A stretch of DNA of 64,000 nt, taken from contig NC_133302.1 in the NCBI RefSeq assembly GCF_005239225.2, forward strand, positions 12,619,991 through 12,683,990, given 5' to 3'. This stretch comes from Populus alba (taxonomy: Eukaryota; Streptophyta; Magnoliopsida; Malpighiales; Salicaceae). Shown here piece after piece: positions 35,515 through 45,319 of this stretch; the first letter of the stretch is position 1; each line of letters starts with the position of its first letter. The notes beneath the pieces were generated by a model. It did not search any database and was not told the DNA's origin. It was given only the letters and a program-made list of their open reading frames with translations. Both the position numbers and the translations under genes were made by a program.

Positions 35515-36456
35515 TGATGTGTCGTGAATGATTTGAAAATCGGCAACAATGATTATAATGAAAATGGATGAAGGATGGGTCTGGTTGTGTTGTCTTTCTT
35601 TTGGTATTTAGGCTGGATTGTAGTGATTTAAGGTAAATAAGATGGAGATAAACTAGAATGATACTTTGATAAGTCGATCTGGACGCCACAAAGATCAATC
35701 TAGGATTTCGACGCCACACTCTTTGTGATTGAAGAGTGATAAGTCAGGTAGGGTTCTTCACAAAACGAATTTGGAAGAACAACTCTTAATTCTCTGAATT
35801 AAGTTTTCAAATCTTGGCCAAAAGTGTTTATTTCATATTCTGATACATATTTATCTTTGGAACATCCCTCCAAAGTTAGGTGAATTCAACATGACAGAAG
35901 TCAAGCCTAAAAACTAGACTTTTAATAAAGCAAGTAGACAAATTTAACTAACACACGTTTTTTGTTGACATTTCTAAAACATATGCAGACGAAATTTAAA
36001 ACAGCCATAACTTTTGACACAAAAGTCCAATGCACTCATGGTTGGACAATATAGAAAGATCACGTTCTGAACTTGAATTTTACCTACATAAATCTTGTTT
36101 TCACATGCATTGGATGACTTCAAATTCGGGTTCAAATCCATCTACTGTGCTGACCGTAAACAGCATCAATTCCTTCACTTGCATTATCAATCCAAATACA
36201 AGTAGCCCAGCATGAAAAGAACCATTAAGGGCTTTTCCCATCTCCAAGTTCCAATTGTAGGCAAATAAGTACCCTTGAACCAATTTCAAACTGATTGCTA
36301 ATTTTTAACTCCGACGCAGCTTCAATCATTGCAATTTGATTCGTCAAGGCCCGTTGTAGTTGTTTCGCTCTCGCTCTTGTCATTGGACCATCTGAATCCT
36401 CTTGCATATTAGATTCAGCTTTACGAGATGGATTATAATTCCCATGATGCACATCA
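35515..36456 (-). repeat. 5' LTR of the CRM element
   Basis: 942 bp, nearly identical to the left LTR; one T fewer in the T-run near 35960. It carries the same CR-motif reading frame as the 3' LTR, here placed directly after copia coding sequence. Confidence 0.95.
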
Positions 36457-36923
36457 TCTGAAAAAGAAGCATGGCCTAGGCAGCGATGCCAAAGTTTGGC
36501 AGACACATGAATACTAGATAGACCTTGAGGTTGAAGATGAGCAAAAGATGCTAAAAAGTTGTAAAGACTGTTACTTAGTGGACCTCGATGCAAGATGTTC
36601 CCCAAGTAATCCTTCACAAGGAAGAAAAAGGCATGAAAATTGAAGAAAACATTATTGTCTAGAAAAAAACGATAAATAGAAAAAAGATTTGTTTGTATTT
36701 CGGGAACACAAAGAATTTGTTTAAGCATAAAAGATATAAAAGGAGAACAAAAAGTGGAAGTGCCATTGTGAATGATTTTCAAACCTATACCATTAGCCAC
36801 CTGAATATGATCCTGGATGTTGTCATCTTCATTTAGCAAGTGAAAATTGTTTGTATTATTGGTTAGATGATGGGTGGCTCCAGTATCGGGATGCATTATC
36901 AGCAGTGTGGTAACGTGCAACAA
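36457..36923 (-). pseudogene. Copia protease and start of integrase (right of the CRM insertion)
   Basis: Open frame with DTGATHHL (copia protease DTGA motif), NIQDHIQVANG, FHAFFFLVKDYLG and LWHRCLGHAS, the first half of the GAG-pre-integrase zinc domain, where the CRM LTR interrupts. The reading frame does not stop at the junction but enters the LTR and ends at 36225. Confidence 0.88.
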
Positions 36924-36973
36924 TCATGGCTTAAGGCTGGTTTCTAGGATTGCGCTGATCCTAATAAGAAAGA

Positions 36974-37885
36974 TCAAACCGATGATAGCATAGCAAAATG
37001 ACCTGGTTTAAAACATACCTGACATGAAATAAAGGTTAATGAACCATGGTTACAGGAATTGAAACACAAACGATGACCTTTGCCACGGTATAAACCAGTT
37101 CCACGATTTGAGTCATGAAAGTTTGCATGGATGTGAGAAGAGGATGGGAGTTGGTGCAAAGGATGCTTTATAGCCACATTGACTAATGGAATGGCTTGAA
37201 GTGTCTGGTTGTTATGATTAATCCGGGACTCACTAGTAAGTAGAAGTGAGTAGAGTTCCTTTAGAGTGACAAGATCTGAATGAGAGGTGATGATGGAAGC
37301 TAAGGAATCATACTCCTGGCCAAGTCCTACAAGTACGTAGGTGATGATATTATCAGCTGTGAGAGGTTGTCCAGCAAGAGCAAGTTTTTCAGCTAGTCGT
37401 TTGATGGAGAGAAAATATTCATTGGCAAACATAGCACCCTTGCGAACATTTGCTAGTTGAGTGTGAATTTGGACAGCTTTGGCACGTGAAATTAAGGAAA
37501 TTGTGCGCTCTAATGCAAGCCAAACTTCATGAGATGTGGTATAAGACATGATTTGAGTGAGAGCATTTTCATTGAGGGAGGCATTTATGGTGGCAAGGAT
37601 GAGAGAATCCTGATGAAGCCATTGAATGTACTGGGGATTTGGAATTTTAATACCATCACTTATGCTAGGATGAAGAGCATCAATTTCTTGTGAGGGAATT
37701 GGGATTGTACCATCAAAATAACCAAAAATACCATGACCTCTGAAGTAGGGTAGTGTTTGAGCCTTCCAAACAAGATAGTTGGAGGAGTTGAGTTTGATGC
37801 TAATAGTGAATGGGAGATTGGAGAGGGATGGGATAGTGAGAAGGGGATTAGTAGAATTATTTAAGATGGAAGATGAGGAAGTCAT
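36974..37885 (-). pseudogene. Copia gag
   Basis: 303 codons from Met at 37883-37885. FTISIKLNSSNYLVWKAQTL and YIQWLHQDSLILATINASL are typical of copia gag; then ANVRKGAMFANEYFLSIKRL. The zinc knuckle starts CQVCFKPGH, but the last Cys is lost by a frameshift and the frame stops at 36974. It lies 39 bases inside the primer site. Confidence 0.9.
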
Positions 37886-37923
37886 TGTGAATCAATAGTA
37901 AATAGATGTTGGTCTTTTTAGAA

Positions 37924-37935
37924 GCTCTGATACCA
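37924..37935 (-). promoter_or_regulatory. Primer-binding site of the copia element (initiator tRNA-Met)
   Basis: Minus strand TGGTATCAGAGC, abutting the LTR end at 37936. Confidence 0.9.
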
Positions 37936-38202
37936 TAAAGAAATCAAAATGGATTGGAGAGAAAGACTTAAAGAAACTGTTGTTTATGTTCTTCTTCAAT
38001 ACATTCTTCTGCATTCTGGTTGTCTTTCAATAGACTTTGCATTTTACATAAATACAACAACTATCCTATTAGATAGCATATGCATAATATATATTTGAAA
38101 TTGAAAAGCTTGTTATCTTATTTTCTCTTGTTATCTTTATCTCCTTTGTTTCAGGATTCTGCTGATGGTTTTGAAAAGTTCTTATTGACTTGTTCTTCTA
38201 TA
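37936..38202 (-). repeat. 5' LTR of the copia element
   Basis: 267 bp; partner of 27079-27365. The outer terminus reads TATAGAAG on the minus strand where the left LTR has TGTAGAAG, a decayed TG. Confidence 0.8.
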
Positions 38203-38207
38203 ATGAT

Positions 38208-38861
38208 TGACACCTAAAAACTATAAGCACCCTTAGAAAGAATTGAAAATAAAGACCTAATTGTAAATAAAAATAAAAACATGAGTAATTAATTTTAAAA
38301 TCATTAGGAGTAATTGAAGATCTTTGAAAACTTTATTTATAGTTTATTTAACGGGGTTGAAAATATAAAATGAAGTACGACTGATGGTTTTTCTACCTCT
38401 ATTTCATTTACTAAAACTTATTCTTCAAAAGTCATTATTGCCCAAATACACTACTTTGGATCACAATAAGTCTCGCTTAGGTTTTAGAAACTTCAATTCT
38501 AATGTATTAAGTTGATGGAAGGTGGATAGAGAAGTTAATATGATGAAATTTTAAAATCACAATGCAACGATTGTTGATTTTCGTACCATAAGATTTAAAT
38601 TTATAAATTTCTAAACCCACAAGAGTATATGCTACCCTTAAACCCCAATGAATTACACTCATCTAAAACCTAAGTGATTACATTCATCTATATATAAGTT
38701 TTGAAATTTTTTTGTACAAAAAATTTTGTACAGAAAATGAGCAGGGAAGAGAACTTCCTTTCAGAAGGGGCTGGTTGGAAGTTGTTTTTGAAATGGAGGT
38801 AGCCGTTTTCAACCAAAGGATGGTCTTTGAGGTAATCAACATGACAACCATAGTAGTCCCA
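38208..38861. other. AT-rich non-coding flank
   Basis: No gene is supported. The short plus-strand ORF at 38712-38951 overlaps the caulimovirid-like coding sequence on the other strand and is a shadow. Confidence 0.5.
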
Positions 38862-39296
38862 TCATTGGAGGAACCAGAGGGGGAGGTTTGTAGTATTCAT
38901 GTCATTATGGAAGTAGAAAAGCCAAGAATGACTATGGTTTGGATTTTGTAGGAGGAAGGCATTGAACCATGCATGTTGGTAATCCCAGTACGTATAGGTG
39001 GTATTGAAGTCTTGGGGGTTTGTACGGAAATGTATGGGGAAGGAAAAAGGTTGATGTAAGGGTTGTCCCCAGTCTCTAGGGTGAATGATTTTGTCAATGA
39101 TACATGTAGAATATGTCGGTTCAGTGTGATCAGAATGAAGTTTAAAGTGTTTGAACTTGACAGAATTAGTAATCTCAAGGATTGCGGCATAATAGGACTG
39201 TGGTTTGGCTAGATTCCAAGGTTTGTAGTACCAATTTGAAGGGAAAATTTTTGAAGCAGCAATGAAAGGGTTTTCATGATAAAATCCTTCTTCCAT
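38862..39296 (-). pseudogene. Downstream ORF of a caulimovirid-like retroelement
   Basis: 144 codons, no stop until 38862, rich in Trp, Tyr and His (SNWYYKPWNLAKPQSYY, HPRDWGQPLHQP, YWDYQHAWFNAFLLQNPNHS). This aromatic composition matches a protein I associate with caulimovirid-like retroelements common in plant genomes; its role is unknown to me. It follows the RNase H remnant on the same strand. It is truncated on the left at about 38850. Family assignment rests on recognition only. Confidence 0.5.
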
Positions 39297-39461
39297 AGTT
39301 AAAATATTTTGAAAAGTAGTTTTAAAAATATATTTGGATTTGGTTTTTGGAAAACTGGTTTGTTGTAAAGAAAGGAGGGGTTTTGAAGTAGAAATGCCTC
39401 CTTGATGTTTTGAAAGTGGTTTAGAAATACTACCTATTTAAGAGACAGAATCACCGGAGGT

Positions 39462-39728
39462 CTATTGAGACACTTTTTGTAGTGCCAAGAGTAATTCTAG
39501 TGATTTGGAAATGGTGTCAACCCAATGTTGAACTGCGTCTGTTTGGTCCTGTTGGGGTTTTGTAGTTTCTTCTTCTTCAATAACTGCCTCATACCAAGAT
39601 TTGATTGGTTTGGCAGCTAAGATAGCTGAAGACATGAGTTTTGTAGAGGGTTTGGGGCTCTCTGGTTTTGTAGGCTGGGTTTGAAGAGCTTTCCCCTTGT
39701 CTTTGGTCTTTGCTTTCAGAGGCATCAA
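39462..39728 (-). pseudogene. Linker ORF of the caulimovirid-like retroelement
   Basis: 88 codons, Lys/Pro-rich start (MPLKAKTKDKGKAL) followed by an acidic stretch (YEAVIEEEETTKPQQ). It lies between the RNase H remnant and the Trp/Tyr-rich ORF and appears to be the start of that same downstream protein, split by breaks at 39300-39460. Confidence 0.45.
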
Positions 39729-39739
39729 GACCTGTTTTG

Positions 39740-40230
39740 AAGGAATTCTCGGGTTAGAAAATCAGGAATGGAATTTGAATCTCCTTTAATGTAGACAATA
39801 TCAAAATCAAACATGCTTAAAATAGCTTGCCATCTGGCAAAAATTTATTTTGAAGCAAGATTTTGGACATCTTTTTACAAAACTTCTTTTGTGGATTTAC
39901 AGTCAACACGTAAAAGAAATTTTTGATTTAGTAAATCACTTTGAAATTTTGTAATACAGAGAACAATTGAAAGGATCTCCTTTTTTATAGTAGAGTAATT
40001 TTTCTGGCAATCATTCCAGTGGGCGGCTGTGTATTGGAGGATCTGTTCTTTGTAATCTTGAACTTGTTTGAGAATTCCACCATAACCTAGGTCAGAGGCA
40101 TCAGTCTCAACTATCTTAGGAGCTAACGGGTTAGCTAGATGGAGGAGAGGAATAGTTTGGACCTGTTTCTTAATCTGTTTGACTAGGTTGGTATGAGGCA
40201 GTACTGACTTAGTAGAGTACTTACAAAGCC
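39740..40230 (-). pseudogene. Caulimovirid-like RNase H remnant (endogenous pararetrovirus-like)
   Basis: The minus-strand translation shows the first RNase H Asp in VETDASDLGYGGILKQ, the Glu helix in NYSTIKKEILSIVL, the third acidic site in RVDCKSTKEVL, and a terminal PDFLTREFL. This order and wording are those of the RT-RNase H end of caulimovirid polyproteins. In-frame TAA codons lie at 39875-39877 and 39845-39847. The RT itself and everything upstream are missing beyond about 40240. It is a dead fragment; closeness to a particular genus cannot be judged here. Confidence 0.7.
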
Positions 40231-40249
40231 AACACCTTGACAGTTCATC

Positions 40250-41150
40250 TTTAACTGTCCCAGATACACCACAAAAAGGGTTTTAGTTTTATTTAAATTA
40301 ATTAGGCTATAGTTTTATTTATCTTTTAGTTGTTATTAGGCCTTTAGAGATATTAGAGCCTTTATTTAAATTTATGTTCATTGAATTATTATTATTTATT
40401 AGGTTTATCCATATTTATTAGGGATATCCTATTAGACTTAGAGTTTTTTTTAGTATAAATACTCTTTTGTAGAGACTTGTTTTTTTTAAAAAAAAAATTA
40501 TTTTTAAGAAAAAAAAAATCAGCATTCTTATTATTTTATATGTTTGAGTGATTCTCGTACTAAATTTTTTATTGAACTTGAATTCTTCAAATATCTAATC
40601 AACTTTGTTGTAATTTAATACTACTTTTTTGCATTTTTTATAAACATAAAGTGATGATGATTATTATGTATAACTCTGATTTTTCAAGAGAGATTTTTGC
40701 TGGGTTAACGTTTAAAATCCATTTAAATCAAATTCTAGAAGGTGTCTGCATCAACAACCAAAAATGTATAATTTTGATTCTTTAAGATAGGTTCTTAAGT
40801 TACTATCCATTTATCAAATTCTAGAAGGTGTCTGCGTCAATTTAAGTTACAAACGTATTCTAAAAGGTGTACCAAACAGTAATATTTGTAACCGAGAAGA
40901 AAAACAACAATTGACATGCTTTCAAGCAATCACTCAATAGATATAAGTTAACGCAAATTTAGCTGGATAAAGTATAAAACAATTGAAATAAGAGGGGTAG
41001 TTACTGTACGCCATGTGCTTGTGGTAAAAATTAATTGCAAACAAATACACGAACTTGATTGCAAAAAGGTAAGGAAAAACACACACATGAGGATTCAATT
41101 GCATATCTTACAATAATCTGAGTACCAAATTGACGCAATACTCTTTTTTT
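40250..41150. other. AT-rich region with LTR- or promoter-like features
   Basis: No gene. TAGTATAAATAC at 40451-40462 is a good TATA box and is followed by T/A homopolymers. The block ATTCTAGAAGGTGTCTGC occurs at about 40732 and 40817, with a variant at 40857. Probably a solo LTR or promoter piece of another retroelement, but no ends were found. Confidence 0.4.
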
Positions 41151-41266
41151 TTTTCCTTTTCCTCCTAAAAAGTTCATATCAGAAGGAAGTCACGAGTGGC
41201 TTAAGTTGATAGTAGCAAATCTAACGCCCACGAATTCCTATTCGGAGAAACATCAGGAGAGAAAAT

Positions 41267-43746
41267 ATGGTTGGTATTAGCAGCAACATTTCCCTCTCTA
41301 CAGTTTCGACATACCCACTTGAAAATGGAATTTTGTTGGTGATGAGAAAGAAACCCACTTGCAATTTTATGGTCTTTAAGAGTTGCTTTAAAATGGGGAG
41401 AACTGGAATCCATTGTAAGTTACCAGCTCATAGTCATGGGAGTGGAGTTGAGGACAACCCCACAGGAACAAACTTATCATTGAGCTCAACAAACAGGATG
41501 GAAGAGTATAATATTGCCATGAAAAGGATGATGAGGAACCCATACGAGTATCATCATGATCTTGGTTAGTTAGTTTCCCTTTTACCTTCATTTTCCTAAT
41601 TATTTCTTGCTCTTGATCTTCATCTTTCATTTCCATCTAAGATTTTGGTACTGTGTTTGTTCATCCGTTTCTGTGTGTCAGTGTTTTGTGTTCCTTTCAT
41701 ACTTTCAGTTTGTTTTTCTCTGATGGATTGCAAGTAAGGAGAATGTGCACGTTGGCGGATATGTTTTTCTGGGTTCTTCATGCTTTTGCCATACAATGAA
41801 ATTTCCGTAATACTAAATACTTTAAGTTGTGTTGTTGAATTCAATTCTGAAGTAATCCAATAACAACCCATTCTGTGGTTTTTAATTTTTTGAAATGGTC
41901 AATGACTATATAATTTAGGCAGCATCTGAATCTGGATGGCATCCCTTTATCCTCAATTTATTTAATTTTATGTTGTCTGTTCATCGTAAGTATGAAGCTT
42001 AGTACAGAAAAGGTTGTTACTTTTTCCATGAATTCTTACTCTCTATCTTTTAATGGAGTTGACCATGTTCCCGGCAATGCTTCCGCTGTCACCCTCTAAT
42101 TTCGGATACAGGTATTGAGAATTACAAATCAATAGTTGTATAGACACACTTTAGGGAAAAGCTTTCAAATTTCCAATAGAAAAAATAATCCTGATCTGTT
42201 TCACTTTTGAGAAAGATGACTTATCATTGCGCTATTATATTAGCTTTCAGCTGAATGAAAGCATTTTATACATGTCTAGATCTTATGGAAAAGGGCTGGG
42301 ATCGACCCAGCCATTTTTTTAAAAGAAAGACTTTTGATCCAAAAATTGTATCAGTTTTATTTATTACAGCCCGACATACATGGGTCTAAAGGTACAAGGA
42401 TTAAAATAAAAGGGTTCAAGTTTTGAAATTGCATTAACCCTTTGACTAACTTGGAAATAGAAAAGTCTGAAGCCACACTGTACAAGTATTCTTTTGAATG
42501 GCTACAGAAATCATTGATAAAGATGTGTGTGAGTGTGAACTGTAGACACCCATATCAACTAGTTTGTAAATGAGGTTTGGTTTTGTTGATAGAGCTACTA
42601 CCATCACCAACGCAAATCTAAAATCTAAACGATTGCAAAGAAGTTATGTATCTTGCAGTATAGGTTCCACCATTAGTACTCCAACTATTTATGCTAAATG
42701 CATTCCAGTTTTCTTACCATGTGTGTTGTGTTCCTTAATTCAGTCGATAACTGACATGCTATATTCAGGTATGAACTACACATTGATAACTGATAATGTG
42801 ATTGTGGGATCCCAACCTCAGAAACCTGAAGATATAGAACATCTAAGACATGAGGAGAATGTGGCCTACATTCTAAACTTGCAGCAGGACAAGGACATTG
42901 AGTATTGGGGTATTGACTTGCAGTCTATTATACAGAGATGTCAACAACTTGGCATCCGTCATATGAGAAGGCCTGTAAGAAAGTGCTACTCATTGTAAAT
43001 TGAAACATGTAGAAGACTCCAATTTCCAAAATGAGTTATTATATGTTTCAACCATTTTTCATGTGTTCATGCCCGCGTTTTATTTTTTTACCAGTGTTTT
43101 CTTGGTGCTAACTGGATGAATTTGCAAATATAATTCTTTCTTCAGGCTACAGATTTCGATCCAGATTCCTTGAGAAGTGCATTACCCAAAGCTGTTTCAT
43201 CGTTGGAATGGGCTACTTCTGAGGGAAAAGGCAGAGTGTACCTACATTGCACAGCTGGACTGGGAAGAGCCCCTGCTGTCGCTATAGCTTACATGTTCTG
43301 GTTTTGTTGCATGAATGTTAGTTCTCAACTCTTCTACTATTTATTTTTGTCAAAAATTATTATTTTAAATTTCGGACTTATATTGATATGATTTCTTACA
43401 AAACTGTGGGCTATATTTGGTATGGATATTGTGATATTATCGGACTTCTAGAGTGACTGTTTTGATACAATTTCTTGATTGATTGTTTCGCAAACTGGAG
43501 CATATTTTTCTGATTGTCATTTTTGCTACTGGTATGGGACAGCTTAATACAGCTTATGATACACTAACTTCGAAGAGACCTTGTGGACCCAGTAAGAGAT
43601 CAATACGAGCAGCTACTTATGATCTAGCGAAGAATGATCCATGGAAGGAGCCCTTTGAGAGTCTACCAGAATATGCTTTTGAAGATATAGCAGATTGGGA
43701 GAGGCACTTGATTCAAGATCGCGTCCGTTCCCTCCGTGGAACATAA
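41267..43746 (+). CDS. LSF2: Phosphoglucan phosphatase, LSF2 type
   Basis: Four coding exons: 41267-41564, 42769-42974, 43146-43316, 43543-43746, all with GT-AG introns and joining phases (298+206+171+204 nt; 292 aa). The N-terminal 80 residues are basic and Ser/Thr-rich, like a plastid transit peptide. Then EEYNIAMKRMMRNPYEYHHD, a dual-specificity phosphatase fold with ITDNVIVGSQPQ, and the catalytic loop HCTAGLGRAP (Cys203, Arg209) in exon 3. The C-terminus KRPCGPSKRSI...WKEPFESLPEYAFEDI matches the LSF2/SEX4 C-terminal segment. No carbohydrate-binding module 48 is present, which separates LSF2 from SEX4. LSF2 removes C3-bound phosphate from starch glucans in the chloroplast during starch breakdown. 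No defect is visible. Met at 41267 gives a length close to Arabidopsis LSF2; the later Met codons would shorten the transit peptide. Confidence 0.93.
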
Positions 43747-45319
43747 GCATTTAAGGTAAACATTTTGTTGTCTTGCAAAGCATTCTAGTTCAAGATTCTG
43801 AGGCTGTGATATGAGAAAGTAAGGGATCTCTCCTGGAGGTTATTTTGTCTGATCATTACTAGATGGATTAGCAGCGCATCTCGCTACTCAGCATAACCAT
43901 AAAAATGTGATAACAAAATAATTATATTTTAATCTGGTGAAATTACTTATACCTGCCTTGACCACGTGTGAAACGCAAGCAAACCTGATGAAATAAATAG
44001 GAGACACAGATTCATCTAGCCCTGACACCCTCTAGTGCCCTCAAAGTCTGAAGGGCAAACTATCATCCTGCACAAAAGTCAGTTATTTGCATGCATGGTA
44101 GGACTAATTTCAGTTATCCTTCTAGCCATTGCCAAAACAAAGCATGCATAATTTATATAATTATACTACCCCTTAGTTTATCATATGAAAGTGGAACCTT
44201 GCTGATGTACATTCTGACTGTTTGAATCATGTTAACCCAGGATAATTTCATTTGATAAAGCAGCTACGAGGAGAAACTCAAATCAATCAACTGCAAAGGG
44301 TTGGTTTCATGGGACGAGGGAACTTGCAGGGGAGGCAAATGGTAGCTCATGGCTAGAGATGAACTTGGAACCTGTGCACTTTGTTAAAATAAATGAAAAA
44401 AAGTGAGGCAGAGGAACTCCGATTAGCACAGTTTAAGAGCAGTAATGGAAGCTTTACCTGTATCCAAATGTACAATAATGGTACTTATGTACCTAATATT
44501 GGGAAACTCCGTGAATTAGTGCAGGTGTAATAATAATCTTGGAGGATTTATCAAATATCAATCTTCAGAATCCCTCCCCGAAAATGTTACTTCATTGTTA
44601 ACTGGGGGTAGGGACACACTCTTGTTTAGGTATTGTTCACTGTTCATAAAAAAGAATCGATGTTCGAGCTTTACAGTGAATAGCTATCGAACCAGAAAAC
44701 CGCCCTGGACAATGTCCACGCTATCTCTGTTTATGGCCTCGGCTCAGGGGTGTTAGGTACAAATCTTATTTTATTTTATTTTTTTGCGCCATGATGACAG
44801 ATAATGTGGTTCTTGGTCACCCCAATTGGCGCTAGATGGGAGGAAAAGATAACAGGTGAAGTTCACAACAGCTCTTACAAAGATTGAAACCCTATGTCAG
44901 AGGTGCGATCGTGTGTCTTGAGCTAAGTTGATAGAATCAAATTTATTCACGACTGTGTAACCACCTCACAGCAGCACTTTTTTCCCACTGATACAATTGC
45001 CTGTGATCTGCACAGATCAACCAACTGCAACTCAACTTAGCGTTCAGTAAAATTGCAATGTTTTGCTGGTGAATTGTGTTCTAAAGAAGTCGAGTTACCA
45101 TGCCTTGAACCGAGTAAAGTTGGAGCAGTGGAGCAGCATTAGCACAAGGAAACATCATCGTACATGCATTTGACATGGTGAGACATGCTCTACCAGCCAT
45201 TAACTATCAGCATATAAAATTATAACCCCAAAGAGGAAATGATACAAAGGAATTATTTATCTTTGTTTCCTTTGTTCAATAACTGTACATAAAATCATTC
45301 TTCAAAAACCTAAAAAAGT
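43747..45319. other. Convergent intergenic region with the 3' ends of both flanking genes
   Basis: No further gene. Just after the LSF2 stop, AAG/GTAAAC near 43756 could be a donor for an intron in the 3' untranslated region, with acceptor candidates near 44260. AATAAA-like signals occur at about 43994 and 44385. The membrane-protein gene ends at 45320 from the other side. Confidence 0.45.

Larger units (their letters stand above)
30072..36456 (-). mobile_element. CRM-type chromovirus (Ty3/Gypsy) nested in the copia element
   Basis: LTRs at 30072-31014 and 35515-36456 share about 99.6% identity (three substitutions and one T indel seen by eye), with perfect termini TGATGTG...CACATCA. The primer site is initiator-Met at 35501-35512. 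Target 5-mers on the plus strand are ACTGA (30067-30071) and TCTGA (36457-36461), one mismatch. Total 6.4 kb. One gag-pol frame is interrupted by only two stops. The integrase tail with a CR-type motif is encoded inside the 3' LTR, which is diagnostic of the centromeric CRM clade. Confidence 0.92.
27079..38202 (-). mobile_element. Ty1/copia retrotransposon with a nested CRM element
   Basis: Left LTR 27079-27365, right LTR 37936-38202, same orientation, read leftwards. Flanking 5-mers ATGAC (27074-27078) and ATGAT (38203-38207) form a target duplication with one C/T difference. Internal order is initiator-Met primer site, gag, protease, integrase, RT and RNase H, the copia order. The CRM element at 30072-36456 splits the protease/integrase region. 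The gag style resembles the Ale/Retrofit branch. Many stops and frameshifts make it non-functional. Confidence 0.9.

Noticed and set aside
36225..36923. A genuine host gene of 232 codons
   Set aside because: It is copia protease sequence running into a CRM LTR; reported as a chimera in the findings.
42570..42998. LSF2 start at 42570
   Set aside because: The first 66 codons are intron read-through; a GT-AG join from 41564 to 42769 supplies the conserved upstream residues in the right phase.
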